NCBI GenBank assembly: GCA_028386065.3
Contig: JAKUCV010005755.1
Span: forward strand, 1 to 64,000
DNA length: 64,000 nt
DNA from: Turnera subulata
Lineage: Eukaryota > Streptophyta > Magnoliopsida > Malpighiales > Passifloraceae
Direction of reading: 5' to 3'
Shown here: positions 12,060 through 23,800 of the stretch, in pieces
Numbering within the stretch: the stretch's first letter is position 1
Layout of the letters: each line of letters begins with the position of its first letter
Program-made: the position numbers and the translations under genes
The notes under the pieces: model-generated
Databases searched by the model: none
What the model was told of the DNA's origin: nothing
The model's input: only the letters and a program-made list of their open reading frames with translations

Positions 12060-12581
12060 AGGCTAAAGAAGTGGCTTCCATGTTGATTTATGAAACACAA
12101 GCAGCATTTTTGCCGAAAAGGAGTATCCATGAAAATATTCTGATCACACATGAGGCTCTTCATTTCATGAGAAATAGAGGTAAGGATAAATACCAGAACA
12201 TAATGTTGAAGCTGGATGTTAGCAAAACATATGATAAATTAGAATGGAACTATTTAGAGGAAGTGCTAAGATGCTATGGTTTCGATGAAAGACGGATTCA
12301 ATTTGTTATAAGTTGTGTTACCTCGGTGAACTTCGCAGTCTTACTTAATGGAGAACCAACAGAAATATTCAGACCTTCAAGAGGGTTGAGGCAAGGAGAC
12401 CCACTCTCTCCTTACCTCTTCATTTTGGCCTCTGAAGGTCTCTCAAGAAGACTTGATAAAGGTTTCCAGGATGATGCTATACAAGGATTCCGGATGAACA
12501 TACATCACTCATATCTTCTATGCTGATGATACTGTTTTGTTCGGTGAAGCTAGTGTAGAAGATGCAACAAACCTGTTGGAT
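12060..12581 (+). pseudogene. LINE reverse transcriptase, N-terminal block
   Basis: The frame 12071-12526 reads as the central part of a non-LTR reverse transcriptase. It has QAAFLPKRSIHENILITHEA, then LKLDVSKTYDKLEW (first catalytic aspartate region) and SRGLRQGDPLSPYLF (the classical RT motif). A frameshift near 12510 is followed in another frame by IFYADDTVLFGEA, the YADD active site. The block stops in DATNLLD, where the solo LTR 12582-15195 entered, and the frame resumes exactly at 15201. Confidence 0.9.
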
Positions 12582-15195
12582 TGAAGCGCCCCGACCCGTA
12601 TTTACCAGATACAGTAAACACGTGCCGAAACTATTCTTATTAATAGAACGGACAGTACAACTCACAAATACAATACAACATCAATCCAAATATTACAACT
12701 GTCACCCGTACTCGGGAACCATTATTCAAGCATCACACTCTAGCTCAACAGTAGCAGCAGAAAGCATATGATACAGCAACATAGGAAATATAGAAATGCA
12801 GCAACACAGCAACTTATATAATACAACAGCGAAAGACTTATATGCACATGCAGCGGAGGTATGGATCCGGAGTCAGGTGGAGAAGAAAGCAGCAGCCGTC
12901 GAACGTCGTACCTGAATTACGAACAAACTCAACCTACGGGATGAAACCCCGCAGGCGAGGGGTGAGTCCGAAACGCTCACCGGTACATTTAAGCACAATC
13001 ATGGATAAACAAAGATATGCAGGCAACCATAATACTTTCGAAGAAAATACTAGCAAAAGACAAATCAGAGTTTCAACCAGATCATGACTGAGCCAAGGCT
13101 AAAAGAATATTTAATGTTATTACCAATTTTATCTTTCGGGGCCCTGTCACTGGACAAGCTAGGGTCGTACCTGGTTATCAACTAATTCCGGATGCCAGGC
13201 CAAACAAACCCAGGATCAACATCCCAATAACAAAACCAATCCGGGATCAACATCCTAATAACCAAACCAAACCAGGATCAACATCCCCAATAACCAAACC
13301 AAACCGGTCATGACACCCCAGAACTAGCCTCTAACCATCTAGTCGTACCACTACTTTCCACGTGACAATGAAATCATCATCTCAATTCAATTCCCAACTT
13401 CCATTTTCCAACATCCGATATCCTTTTCTCAATTATCCACAGTTAGCAGTTCGACATCAATCTCAACACATTATCCACAAAACCAATAACACAGTCCAAC
13501 AAAAACAACAACAATAACCATAGCAGTCAAATAGCCAACAATGACCATCTCAGCAGTTCAATCAAACAACAAAGCACACAAAGTATTACAGGCACATATC
13601 AAGGGTTATCCATCCTCACCTTAGCCGATTATCAATTTTGGAATTGCCCAACAGATTCCAAGTCCGGTTCCTCAAGCAACTGCTCGTTATCAACTCCTAT
13701 ATCAAATAATAGTATGCACACATAAGATGTTATGCAGATGCCATGCTAATACTGTATGCCGTAAAATTAAAATACTGAACCAACTCGGTACTGCCTCGGG
13801 TTACTTTTCCGTTATCATCATCATTCACCATTTATTTTCCAAGTGTCAAAAATAATTTACCATACTTATACCCAGATATTATTCCGGTACCATACTTTGA
13901 TAATACCCTTTCCAAAATTATTTTCTCAAAATAATTATTTTTCCATAATATGATATACCAGGTACTTCCAAATTTTATTCCCTGAATATATAAACCTTAA
14001 TATATATTATTTTTACTTTTCCCATTTAGTCCCAGAATTATTATTTCCATAATTATATTTTCCAGAATTTCTTCTATTTTTTTATATGCAGGCTGGGCCT
14101 TGAATAGTGCAGCCCAACCCATGTTATGCCCAAGGTCCAACCCACAACCAGGTCAACCTCAAGTCAACAGGCGCGACCCGAGTTCATGACCCGGCCATGA
14201 GCGGGTCATACCAGCATAACCGGGTCACCGGCCGGATCCACCTAGGCGCACAGCTCACCTCGCGAGTGAGACGATGGCGATTCTGACGGAGCGACTCGAG
14301 GCGGCGCGGACGGAACAACGACACGGTGACGCAGGGACGGAGGCACGAGGGAAGGCTGACGTCGGGCTACAAGTGGTTGCTGGCGGCGGCTCCAACGCGA
14401 CGAGACGAGATGCGGGGAGGAGGCGGCGCGATGGTGGTTTGCAGCGACGACGCGCGAGCGAGGAGGAGAAGGAGAGGAGGGTGGTGGCGACTGGTGGTTC
14501 ACGACTGCTCGGGTGGTCTCAGGTTGTTGGTGGTGGTTCACGGGAAGAAGAAAAGAGATTGGGCGTGGGGTTGGTGTCCAAAACGGTGGCGTTTTGGGGC
14601 TAGTGTGTGTGTGTTTGTTTTTCTTTTTTTTCTTTCTGGTTGGTTTCCTTTCACAGGTGAGTTGCACTGGACTGGGTGTTTGAGTTTGTAGGGGAAGGAA
14701 ATACTGGGTATGGGTATGGAGTTTGCAGGACAGAAAGAAGAAGTTGATGGTGGTGTATACTGGGAAGTAGAATGATACAAGTTAAAGGCTTGCAAATGCT
14801 AGTGAGGCACGGGCAAGGTACTAGCGATACAGGAAAAAGCAGCTCACGGGCGACACAGGAAAGAGGCGGCGACAGCCTCAATTATGCACTACTGTGCAGC
14901 ATGTGAGGCGGGTTCTGTCCGGACCAGAAAATAATTATTATACCCCCTTGACTTTATTTCTGGTCCGTTATCTCGAGGATAAACCTGACTTTTCTGAAGA
15001 TTCCTGGACCCGAAAAATTCCAACTTTGGTCCGTAAAATTCGCAGAAAAATCCTGAACGCTGGACAGGACTCGGTTTCGGAATCCGATGCTCGATTTACC
15101 ATGAATTAATTACCCAAGATTAAATTCAACAGTAAATCACTGTAAAACAACTTTTACGGTACTGGTAAAAATGCAAAAATTACCGGGCTGTTACA
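12582..15195 (-). mobile_element. Solo LTR of the Ty3-type family (copy A), TSD TGGAT
   Basis: On the minus strand it begins TGTAACAGCCCGGTAA and ends GGTCGGGGCGCTTCA, the same ends as the other LTRs of this window. TGGAT flanks it at 12577-12581 and 15196-15200. No primer-binding site, coding region or second LTR adjoins, so it is a solo LTR left by recombination between the two LTRs of a former full element. It interrupts the LINE reading frame between the codons of DATNLLD and IVAKYNS. Inside are a GC-rich segment (about 14230-14580) and the conserved splice-like signals described under findings. Confidence 0.92.
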
Positions 15196-15200
15196 TGGAT

Positions 15201-15895
15201 ATTGTGGCAAAATATAACAGTGAATCGGGGCGGTTGATCAATTACAACAAATCAAAAATCTACTTTAGTAGCAATACCACTAAGGAGTAGAGGGAAGAAA
15301 TATGCTTACGCACTGGAATGGATATGGCAAGTGACAATGAAACATATTTGGATATCCCCACCTGGTGGGGAAGATCTAGGAATAAAACCTTGCAGTTTGT
15401 GGCAGAGAAGATTCAAAGCAAGTTAGGTTCCTGGAAGGGCAACCTACTATCACATGCTGGTCGTGAAACTCTTGTTAAATTGGTAATCTCTGTGATACCC
15501 ACATATGTTATGCTGCTTTTCAAATTCCCTTCAAATTTATGTCAACAGCTGCATAGTTGGATGGCTAGATCTTACTGGGGAGGAAATGAAGCTAAATCCA
15601 AAATGCACTAGGTAAGTTGGGAGAAGCTCACCAAATCTAAAAGTGAGGGTGGATTAGGAATTAGGAATCTGGAGCATTTCAACACGGCTGTCCTTGAAAA
15701 ACAAGCTTGGAGATTGTTAAAGAACCCGAATACTCTCTAGGCCAGGCTTTTGAAAGGGAAATACTTCCCTAGAACCAACTTTCTTAAGGAAACTCAGGGA
15801 AATGCAACTCATGGTGCTCTGCAGTATTTTGTGAGGCAGGGAACTCTTGAAAGTCGGGCTAAAATGGAGTATTGGATATGGGAAACAAGTCAGAA
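15201..15895 (+). pseudogene. LINE reverse transcriptase, thumb/connection block
   Basis: The block continues the LINE from the LTR junction. Recognisable pieces are PTWWGRSRNKTLQFVAEKIQ, SKLGSWKGNLLSHAGRETL and VKLVISVIPTYVMLLFKFP, the usual sequence after the RT fingers/palm in plant L1 elements, then KQAWRLL and GLKWSIGYGKQVR. Stops and frame changes are present (for example at 15609). It is cut after CAGAA at 15895 by the Helitron. The next LINE base pairs in frame are found at 31815-31820, giving GKQVR-IWEDNWLPR. Confidence 0.88.
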
Positions 15896-16289
15896 CTAGC
15901 TCACTTCCTGTGGGTTCCACGAGCTTGCTTATTAATTATTTTTTTAAAAAAATTAACATTTTAACTATTATTTTTAGGCATTTGTTAAGTAATATTAAAA
16001 AAATTTGCACATGATTTGTTTCCAAATTATATATTTTTTATCAATTTTGCTCCATTTTTTCATATAGATCTGGAAAATAAATAATAAGTTATTAAAATAT
16101 AAATATAAATATAAATCAGAAAAATAAAAAAAAAATAAACTATTTAATAATAATATAAATAATAACGAATTTTTTAAACTTAAACATGCATTATTGGCCT
16201 ATAAAAAAATATTAAACAACAGAAGAAAAAGTTAAAAGAATTAATTAATAATAACCAAATAAAATAAAAATATAAGAGGAAAAAAATTC

Positions 16290-19200
16290 AAGGAAACTAA
16301 AAAAACAAACACAATGCCAAAAAAAAAAGAAAATAATTTATAAGTCTGGAAAATTATAAAAATAAACACAATTCCATAAAAAATTAAACATGAAAGTAAT
16401 AAATAATTTTGAATTTTTTTTAAAAAAAAATTCCAACAAAAACAGGAAAATAATATATAAATCTTGAAAATTAAAACAACTAACACAATGCCAAAAAAAT
16501 CAAAACATGTAAATAATAAAAAATTCAGAAAATTTAAAAAAAAACAAAAAAGCCAAAAAAATTATGTAACAGCCCGGGTAAAATTTGGTATTTTTACCGG
16601 GACTGTAAAAGTCTTTTTACAGTAATTTACCGTTGAATTTATTCTTGGGTAATTAATTCAAGGTAAAACAGGCAGCGTTTTTCGAAACCGAGTCTTTTCC
16701 CGTGCTCGAGATTTTTCCGTGGATTTTTCGGACCTAAGTTGGTATTTTTCGGGTCCCGGAATCCTAAGAAAAATCACACCGGAAAATAACTAAGGGGGTA
16801 TCAGTTATTTTCTGGTCCGGATCGGACTCGCCTCATATGCAGCCAAACCTGCATAATTGAAGCAACTATGCAGGCGGCTGATGTGCAGTGTTTTCATCAG
16901 TTTAAAAGCAGCTGGGAAGAGGAAGAAAGGAAGAGGAGAGGAAGGAAAGAAAAAAAAAAGAGAGAGAGAAAAAGAGAGAAAAAGGAAAAAAAAGAAAGAA
17001 GAAAAGAAAAAAAAACCGGAAGAAAAAAAAAGAGAGGAAAAAAAAAGAAGAAAAAAGAAAAAAAAATATAGAAACATGAAAAAAAAAGAAAATGAAAGAA
17101 AAATAGAATGAAAAAGAAAAGGAAAAAGAGAAAAAAAAGGAGAGGAAGCCGGTGAACAGTGCGTCACCATCTTCGTCACGGTTACTGTGCTTGCCGAAGA
17201 GCTCCCCGCTGTCTCGTGCTCCACCGCCGCCACCAGGAGAGTTGCCGTGCCATCGCGACCTCAACGCCACCCTCCCCGCTCCTTTCCGCCGCGAGACGCG
17301 CCGCCAGCTACCGTTGACCCGTCGTGCAACCTGCGGATCTCCCTCTCCGCGCCGCTGACGACGACACCGGCGTTGCAGCACCAGTTTTCCACCGCCGGAG
17401 GAGTCGTCTCAGCCTCGCCCGTCCCTGCCGCTCGTCGCTGAACCCAAGGTGAGCGACCCGTGAGGTTGAAGACAACCCGTTCGCGATGGGTTTGACCCGG
17501 TTCCGAGCGGGTTGTATTGCTTGGGCTGTGGAACTGGGCTTGAGCCTTGCAGCCTTGGTCTGGGTCCTTGCTTTGGGCTTGGGCTTGGGTTGCATAGCTT
17601 GGCCCAATCCGGATTTCTTTTTTTAAAAAAATATTTATATATATATAAATATGTATTTATAATTTCTGGAAACCTAATTAAAATCTGAAAAAAATATATA
17701 TTCACCTTGAGAAAGTTATGTTCAGTTTAATTCTGGTATTTTGAGAAAAATATAAATATATATACTTTGATAAATAATTAAGTTATGTTTTGGAAAAACT
17801 ATTATTATTTAGAAAAAAATATAAATACCATGAAAATAATTACTGGAAATTTTATACATATGTTATTTTCCCTGAAAAATAATGGTAACTGGTACCTCTT
17901 GGAAAATATGTATTTATGGTATACAGAAGTAACAGTTTTTGAAAATACATAATTACTTGATATATAATTGTTTGGAAAAGTATTGTACCTTTGGAAAATA
18001 TATAGGTATATTTATTAATTCGTATTTATTTTTAGAAAATAATTTTGTATGATTAATTTTTCTGGAAATATAGTTTTCTAAAGATGATAATATTTGGTAA
18101 TTATATTATGATAAATAGTTTTATAAAAATATTTTGGAAAATATATATATACATATGTTATCTTTTCCAGAAAATTATGGTGATTATATTTTGGGAAAAG
18201 TATAATTAATTTATGAAAGTATTTTGAAAAGAGAGTTTTAATTAAAGTATGGTACCGAAATTATATTCGGATATACGTACGGTATAATATTTTCGGTAAA
18301 AGATGATAATAAAGGATATGAACCGGGATGGGTTTATTTCGCAGTATTGGCATCATCGCATACTCTTATGTGCATCTTATGTGAGTATATATTGTTTTGT
18401 TGTATAGGTTATGATATCAGGCAGTTTCCTGAGGAGCCGGCCTTGGCCTGGTCATTACCTTCAGAGTTGAGTAATCAGCTAAGGTGAGGATGGATTTCCT
18501 TCAATATGTGCCTGTATTACTCGGTTGTTGTGTTTGATGATTATTGAACTGTTGATTGTTGCATTTGCTGTGGTATGATTGGGGATGTTTATCCCAGTGT
18601 CTTGATTGTTTTTGGGATGTTTATCCCCATGTTGAGTTTTGGATGTTTATCTCGGTGTCATTGGTTTAAAGAATAATGGACTAAATAATAATTTGTGATA
18701 TGAATGTCGATCCTCGATTTTGGATGGGATGTCTATCCCGGTATTTTGGCTAGGGATGTTGATCCATGTGATTTGGTTTTGAATGATGATAATATAATTG
18801 TCACGTGGTAAGTAGTGGTACGACTCGATAGTTTAAGACTGTTTTGTGGTGGCCATGACCTGGGTTACTTGTGATAAGCATGTCTATGCTTGGGATGTCT
18901 ATCCCGTGATTATATTTGGGATGTCTATCCTTGGGTTACTATTTTGGGATGTCGATCCCTGGGCTCTCTTGGTTTGGTCTGGCACCCGAAATATGTTGAG
19001 AACCAGGTCTGACCCCTATAAAATTGGAAATTGGATTTTGTTTAAGTCTTTTTGGTCTTGGACCAGTTTTGGGTCGAGTCTTTTGGGTTGGTATATATTT
19101 GGCTGTTATGATTGTTTCGACCTTGAGTAACTTATGGTGTTGCATATTGATCGTCTATCCATGGTTGTGAGCACTTCGGACTCACCCCTCACCTGCGGGC

Positions 19201-19760
19201 TTTCATCTCGTAGGTTGAGTTATTTGTGGTTCAGGTATGTTGCATTCCAGACAGGCCGCGACGTTATCCCTCGGACAGGACTCGGATCCATTAGTTTGCA
19301 TCAGTGTCGCATACAGTGTCTTTGTGAGTTATTAAGTCTTCCGCTGTGCTGTTTATTGCTATTGTTGGGCCATTGGGCTGGTTGTGTTATTATTGATGTT
19401 CTTGAGATCGGGTGATATGTTTTGATGTTGGGCCGAAGGGCCAGATTTCAGATGTTTATATTTTGGGCTGTTGAGCCATTTTTCTGTTGTTTACACTGTA
19501 TGCTGGGCTTGTTTGGTTGGGTCGTTACAGTTTCGGCACGTGTTTACTATGTACGGTAAATACGGGTCGGGGCGTTTCAAATTAAAACAGGAAAATATAT
19601 AAATCTAGAAAATTAAAAAAATAAAAACAATGCCAAAAAATGGAAAATAATATATAATTCTGGAAAATTAAAAGATCAAACACAATGCTAGAAAAAAAAT
19701 CAGAAATAATTTATAATTGTGGAAAATTTTTAAAAAAATACCATGGAAGGAAAAAAATAT
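16290..19760 (+). repeat. Degenerate 55-65-bp tandem repeat inside the Helitron
   Basis: Units built on ACACAATGCCAAAAAA followed by GAAAATAATATATAAnTCTGGAAAATTA recur at about 16309, 16370, 16446 and 16486, and after the LTR insertion at about 19586, 19640 and 19690. Because the LTR 16565-19579 entered within the array, the copies on both sides belong together. No coding content is seen. Confidence 0.6.
16565..19579 (+). mobile_element. Solo LTR of the Ty3-type family (copy B), TSD AATTA
   Basis: Starts TGTAACAGCCCGGGTAAA and ends GGTCGGGGCGTTTCA, with AATTA repeated on both sides (16560-16564, 19580-19584). No PBS follows, so it is solo. In order it contains a purine-rich low-complexity run (16915-17150), a GC-rich segment (17150-17450) ending in a donor-like AAG|GTGAG (17448), a long AT-rich stretch, a 66-base splice-bounded segment (18418-18483), nine GGGAT...ATCCC palindromes (18581-18963), and a 21-base splice-bounded segment (19214-19234). 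Long frames within the purine-rich run are composition artefacts. Confidence 0.93.
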
Positions 19761-19955
19761 ATATTATTAATCAGGGAAAAATACAATACAAATTAGAAAA
19801 AATAAATACATAAAAAGAATGGAAAATTAACAAAAATAATACTATGAAAAGGAAATAATATAGAAACAAAAAAATATGAGATAAATAGAAAAATAAAAGA
19901 ACAAATACAATGAAAAATGAGTTAAAAGTAGAGAGCATTAAAAATTTAAACATAC

Positions 19956-20066
19956 CTTTTCATCAATTAAAATCAAATCTAAACTGATAAGGAGATTCTG
20001 TAATTTTATATTCAATGACTCCCACAACCTTGAAACCCTAACTTTAATTGTCCGTAAATCATTGTC
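19956..20066 (-). CDS. RPA70-like (DUF223, OB-fold) exon fragment carried by the Helitron
   Basis: A 111-base open segment lies between a strong acceptor (TTTTTTTTCAG, to 20067) and a donor (AAG|GTATG, from 19955). Its 37 codons read DNDLRTIKVRVSRLWESLN and then LLISLDLILIDEK. This is the N-terminal OB-fold signature of the plant replication protein A 70-kDa-like family (RVRVxRLWE ... DLxLxDEKG), which binds single-stranded DNA. Plant Helitrons commonly carry such RPA-like genes, and the exon is on the same strand as the Helitron. The flanking exons were not found; at least the upstream part may have been lost or interrupted by the LTR element at 20842. It is a fragment, not a working gene. 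Confidence 0.72.
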
Positions 20067-20841
20067 CTGAAAAAAAAAGGAAATATATTATACAAATTAA
20101 AATACACAATAGCACTAGAAAGAAAAGTAAATAAATTACAGAAAGAAGATAGTGTTAATACTATACTAATATTAGTACTGAAAGCTAAAACAAAGTAAGA
20201 ATACAATGAATGGTAAAGAAAATGTATGAGATACAGATACTAAAAATACAAAATTGGATTGAATAGAAAGAAAAAAAAGTATAGAGGAACAAAAAAGTGA
20301 AAATACTATAATAAGATTAGAACGTACTGCAAGCTAAAACAAAGAAGTAAAAGAGAGAATAAATGGAAAAAAAAACTGTATCACAAACAGATACAGACCT
20401 GTATTTATATTAGTTCTTTAGAAATTTTTAAAAATATAGTGAAAACCTGATAAAGGAAAAAAAATATATAACACCAATCTCTTAAACAAAAAGAGTTTTA
20501 TTCTTATCATAATTGATTAGAAACTCTTGAATAATTATGTTTATCATTATAGCCAATTAGTAGATTATTGGAAAAAACAAATATATAATACCAATCTCTG
20601 CCTGTGAATTTTCTTTTGAACAATTTGGATGTGACTGGAATTCTTTTTAAAACAGTATAATTAAGATCAGGCTATCAGTTTAATGGGAAAAAAAACCATT
20701 CTCTGCGTGTGAATTTTTTTTTGGAACAATTTGAGTGTGACTGGAATTCCGATTACAGTCAACCAAACAGGCAAGGTAAGATCAGGTTATCAGTTTAATA
20801 GAAAAAAAAAAACCAATCGAGATGTAACATGCCAGAGATGT

Positions 20842-23800
20842 TGAAACACCCCGACCCGCATTTACTCATCAAATAGTATTTACTGCGAAATAGTGCTGAC
20901 ACGTGGCCATCATATAATGAAAGTATGAATTCACAACAGTACAGTAATAAACAGACATAGAATCACACTCCCATCACCCAATATGGGGACATCAACATTT
21001 GCACAGCGGAAGCATTTTCTAGATATTCAGTAACATCTTATGCGAGACACAATGCATGATATTGGATCCGAGTCCTGTCTGAGGTAACGCAACAGCCGCC
21101 GGAATGCACATCTAACCTGCAAGAACTGTGTGAGGGGTGAGACCAACCACTGTCTCACCAATAAACAAATAAACCGCAGTATACAAGCAACCGTAAGTGC
21201 CCCAAAACGAACACAGAATGTAATGGCCTGGGTAAAATTTATGTTTTTACCGGGACTGTAAAAAGCTTTGTACAGTAATTTACCTTATGAAATCATTCTT
21301 GGGTAATTATTTCAGGGTAAATTATGTATCGGATTCTGAAACCGACCCTTACCCCACGTTCCCGATTTTTCTGCGGATTTATCGGACCAGAATTGGTATT
21401 TTTCGGGTCCAGGAATCTCGAGAAAAGTCAGGTTTATCCTCGAATTATCGGACTAAAAATAAAGTCAAGGGGGTATTATAGATATTTTCTGGTCCGGACG
21501 GGACACGACTGCATAATTGAATTATGCAGCCACCTTCTCTTGTGACGCCTGTGAGCTGCCTTTTCCTGTGCTACTCGTGCCTTACCAGTACCATGCACGT
21601 TTATTACCTTTGATTCTTCTGCTTTCCAGTGCACACATACCACCAGCCTTCATCTTCACTTTCCTCTGCAACTCTACAAAAACTCACTGCCAGAAACCCA
21701 TACAACCTCAAAGCCAAAACAAGTAGAAAAAAGAAAAAAAAATAAAAACACACACACACACAAACAGCCTAAACTACGTCGCTTTGGGCACCACACACAC
21801 CCACACCCATCTTTTCTTCTCTTCTTCTTCCCCGACGCCGAACCACCACCAGCGTCACCACCACCTGCGACCGCCACCGTCTTCCTCTTCCTTCTCCTCC
21901 TCGTGCGTCGCTGCAGGACGTGGTCGCGCCGCCACCAGCAGCCACTTCTTCTCTACTACTCCCCCGTCGCGCCCCTCTACCCGACGACACGCCGACGGAC
22001 CGCTCCTCCCCTTGCCGCTCGTCGCCATCGCAGCAAGCCACGCCGACAGTCGCCACCTCCCTCGCCATCGATCCGCCTCCGTCGTCTCGCCGTTTCGCTG
22101 CTCGCCGCTGCACGTCGCCTGCCACAAACCCGTAACGAGGGTGAGTGACCCGTCTCTACAACCGGGTTGTAGCTTTGGGTCGGGTTGACCCGCGAGCTGG
22201 GCTTGAGGGTGGCTTGGGCTGATGTTGGTTTTGGGCTTGGTTTGGGCTGCTGTGTACTGGGCTCGCTGCGTGGGCCTGCCTAGGCTCTTTGTAGTGGGCT
22301 GGACAGTACTATTCAGGCCCAGTCCAAGTTAAAAAAATAATAATAAATAATAATAAAAATAAAAATAAAATCTGGTTATATGTATATTTTGAGGAAAATG
22401 ATAAGTTTAATTTTGACTTTTGGGAAAATATATATACGCATGTATAATAACTTCCTTTTGGAAAAAAAACTATATTATGGTAAGTAATTTCGATGAAAAT
22501 ATCTTGGAAAATTAAATACGTTATGGTAATAATCTTTTTATGAAATAGTTTGGAATATGTAAATGTTATAATTTTCGGAAGAACTATTTCATAGTAATTA
22601 TATTTTTGGGAAGGATATTTGATATGGGAAAAATAGCTTAACGGAAATTATTTTGGAAAATATATATATTTACGGTAAATATTTTCTTTTGGAAAGAATA
22701 TAAATACGCATTGAAAATATTTTGGAAAGGGTATTATCAAAGTATATACCGGAATGATAACCGGGTATAAGTATAGTATGTTTTTGACACTTGGAAAATA
22801 AATGGTGAATGATGATGATAACGGGGTTTCACCGGGACGTAAACGAACCAGTTTAAGTTTTATTTTTACGGTAGAGCATCATTTGCATTTATGTGCATCT
22901 TATGTGAGTATATGCTGTTATTTGCTATATAGGAGCTGATAACGAACAGTATCCCGAGGAACCAGAGCCGGGACAATTTGAGGATTTTCAGGAGCAGGGA
23001 AATCGGCTAAGGTGAGGATGGATAACCTTTGGTATGTCGCACATAATACTATGTTTGTTTCTCTGGTAGTTATTTGTTGATTGAACTACTGAGCTAATTG
23101 AGTTTGATTGTGTTGTTACTCCTTTGGTTGTTGATTTATTGATTGTGGATAAACTAATATGATGAGATAATTGGATAATTGGAAGTTGTGTTGACGACTT
23201 TATTGTCACTTGGAAAGTAGTGGTACGACTAGATGGTTAGAAACTGTTTTGTGGTGGTTATGTTCTGGGTTACTTATGATAAGCATGTCTATGTTTGGGA
23301 TGTCTATCCCGGATTATTATATTTTTGGGATGTCTATCCCTGGGATCTATTTTTGGGATGTCGATCCCTGGGTTCTCTTGGTTTGTTCTAGCACCCAGAA
23401 CATGTTAATAACCAGGTACGACGCTAGCTTGTCCAGTGACAGGGCCCCGAAAGATAAAATTTGTAATAATAATAATAATCATTCTTTTGGTCTTGGCTCA
23501 GTTAAGTTCTAGTTAAATCTTTGATTTGTCTTTGCTTGTATTTTACTTCGAAAGTATTATGTTTGCCTGCATATTACTGTTTATCCTTCGTCAGTGAGCA
23601 CTTCGGACTCACCCCTCGCCTGCAGAGTTTCATCCCGTAGGATGAGTTGCTCGTAGTACAGGTACGTGGTTCGGCCAGCTGCTGTTTCTACTCCACCGGA
23701 CTCCGGATCCATACCTCCGCTGCATCTCATTCTAAGACTTCCGCTGCTGTATTTTATATGTTGCTGTGTTGTTGTAACATATGTTTTCTGCTACTGCTGT

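Noticed and set aside
14242..14691. Proline/arginine-rich frames on both strands
   Set aside because: GC-rich segment of a solo LTR. The equivalent segments in the other LTRs are open in different frames, so no protein is conserved.
16805..17381. Long frames of phenylalanine/serine or lysine/glutamate
   Set aside because: They come from a purine-rich low-complexity run inside an LTR. The same happens at 60958-61324 in another copy.
16000..20800. Centromere-like or satellite AT-rich array
   Set aside because: The AT-rich repeat has only about seven degenerate units and is confined to the Helitron.
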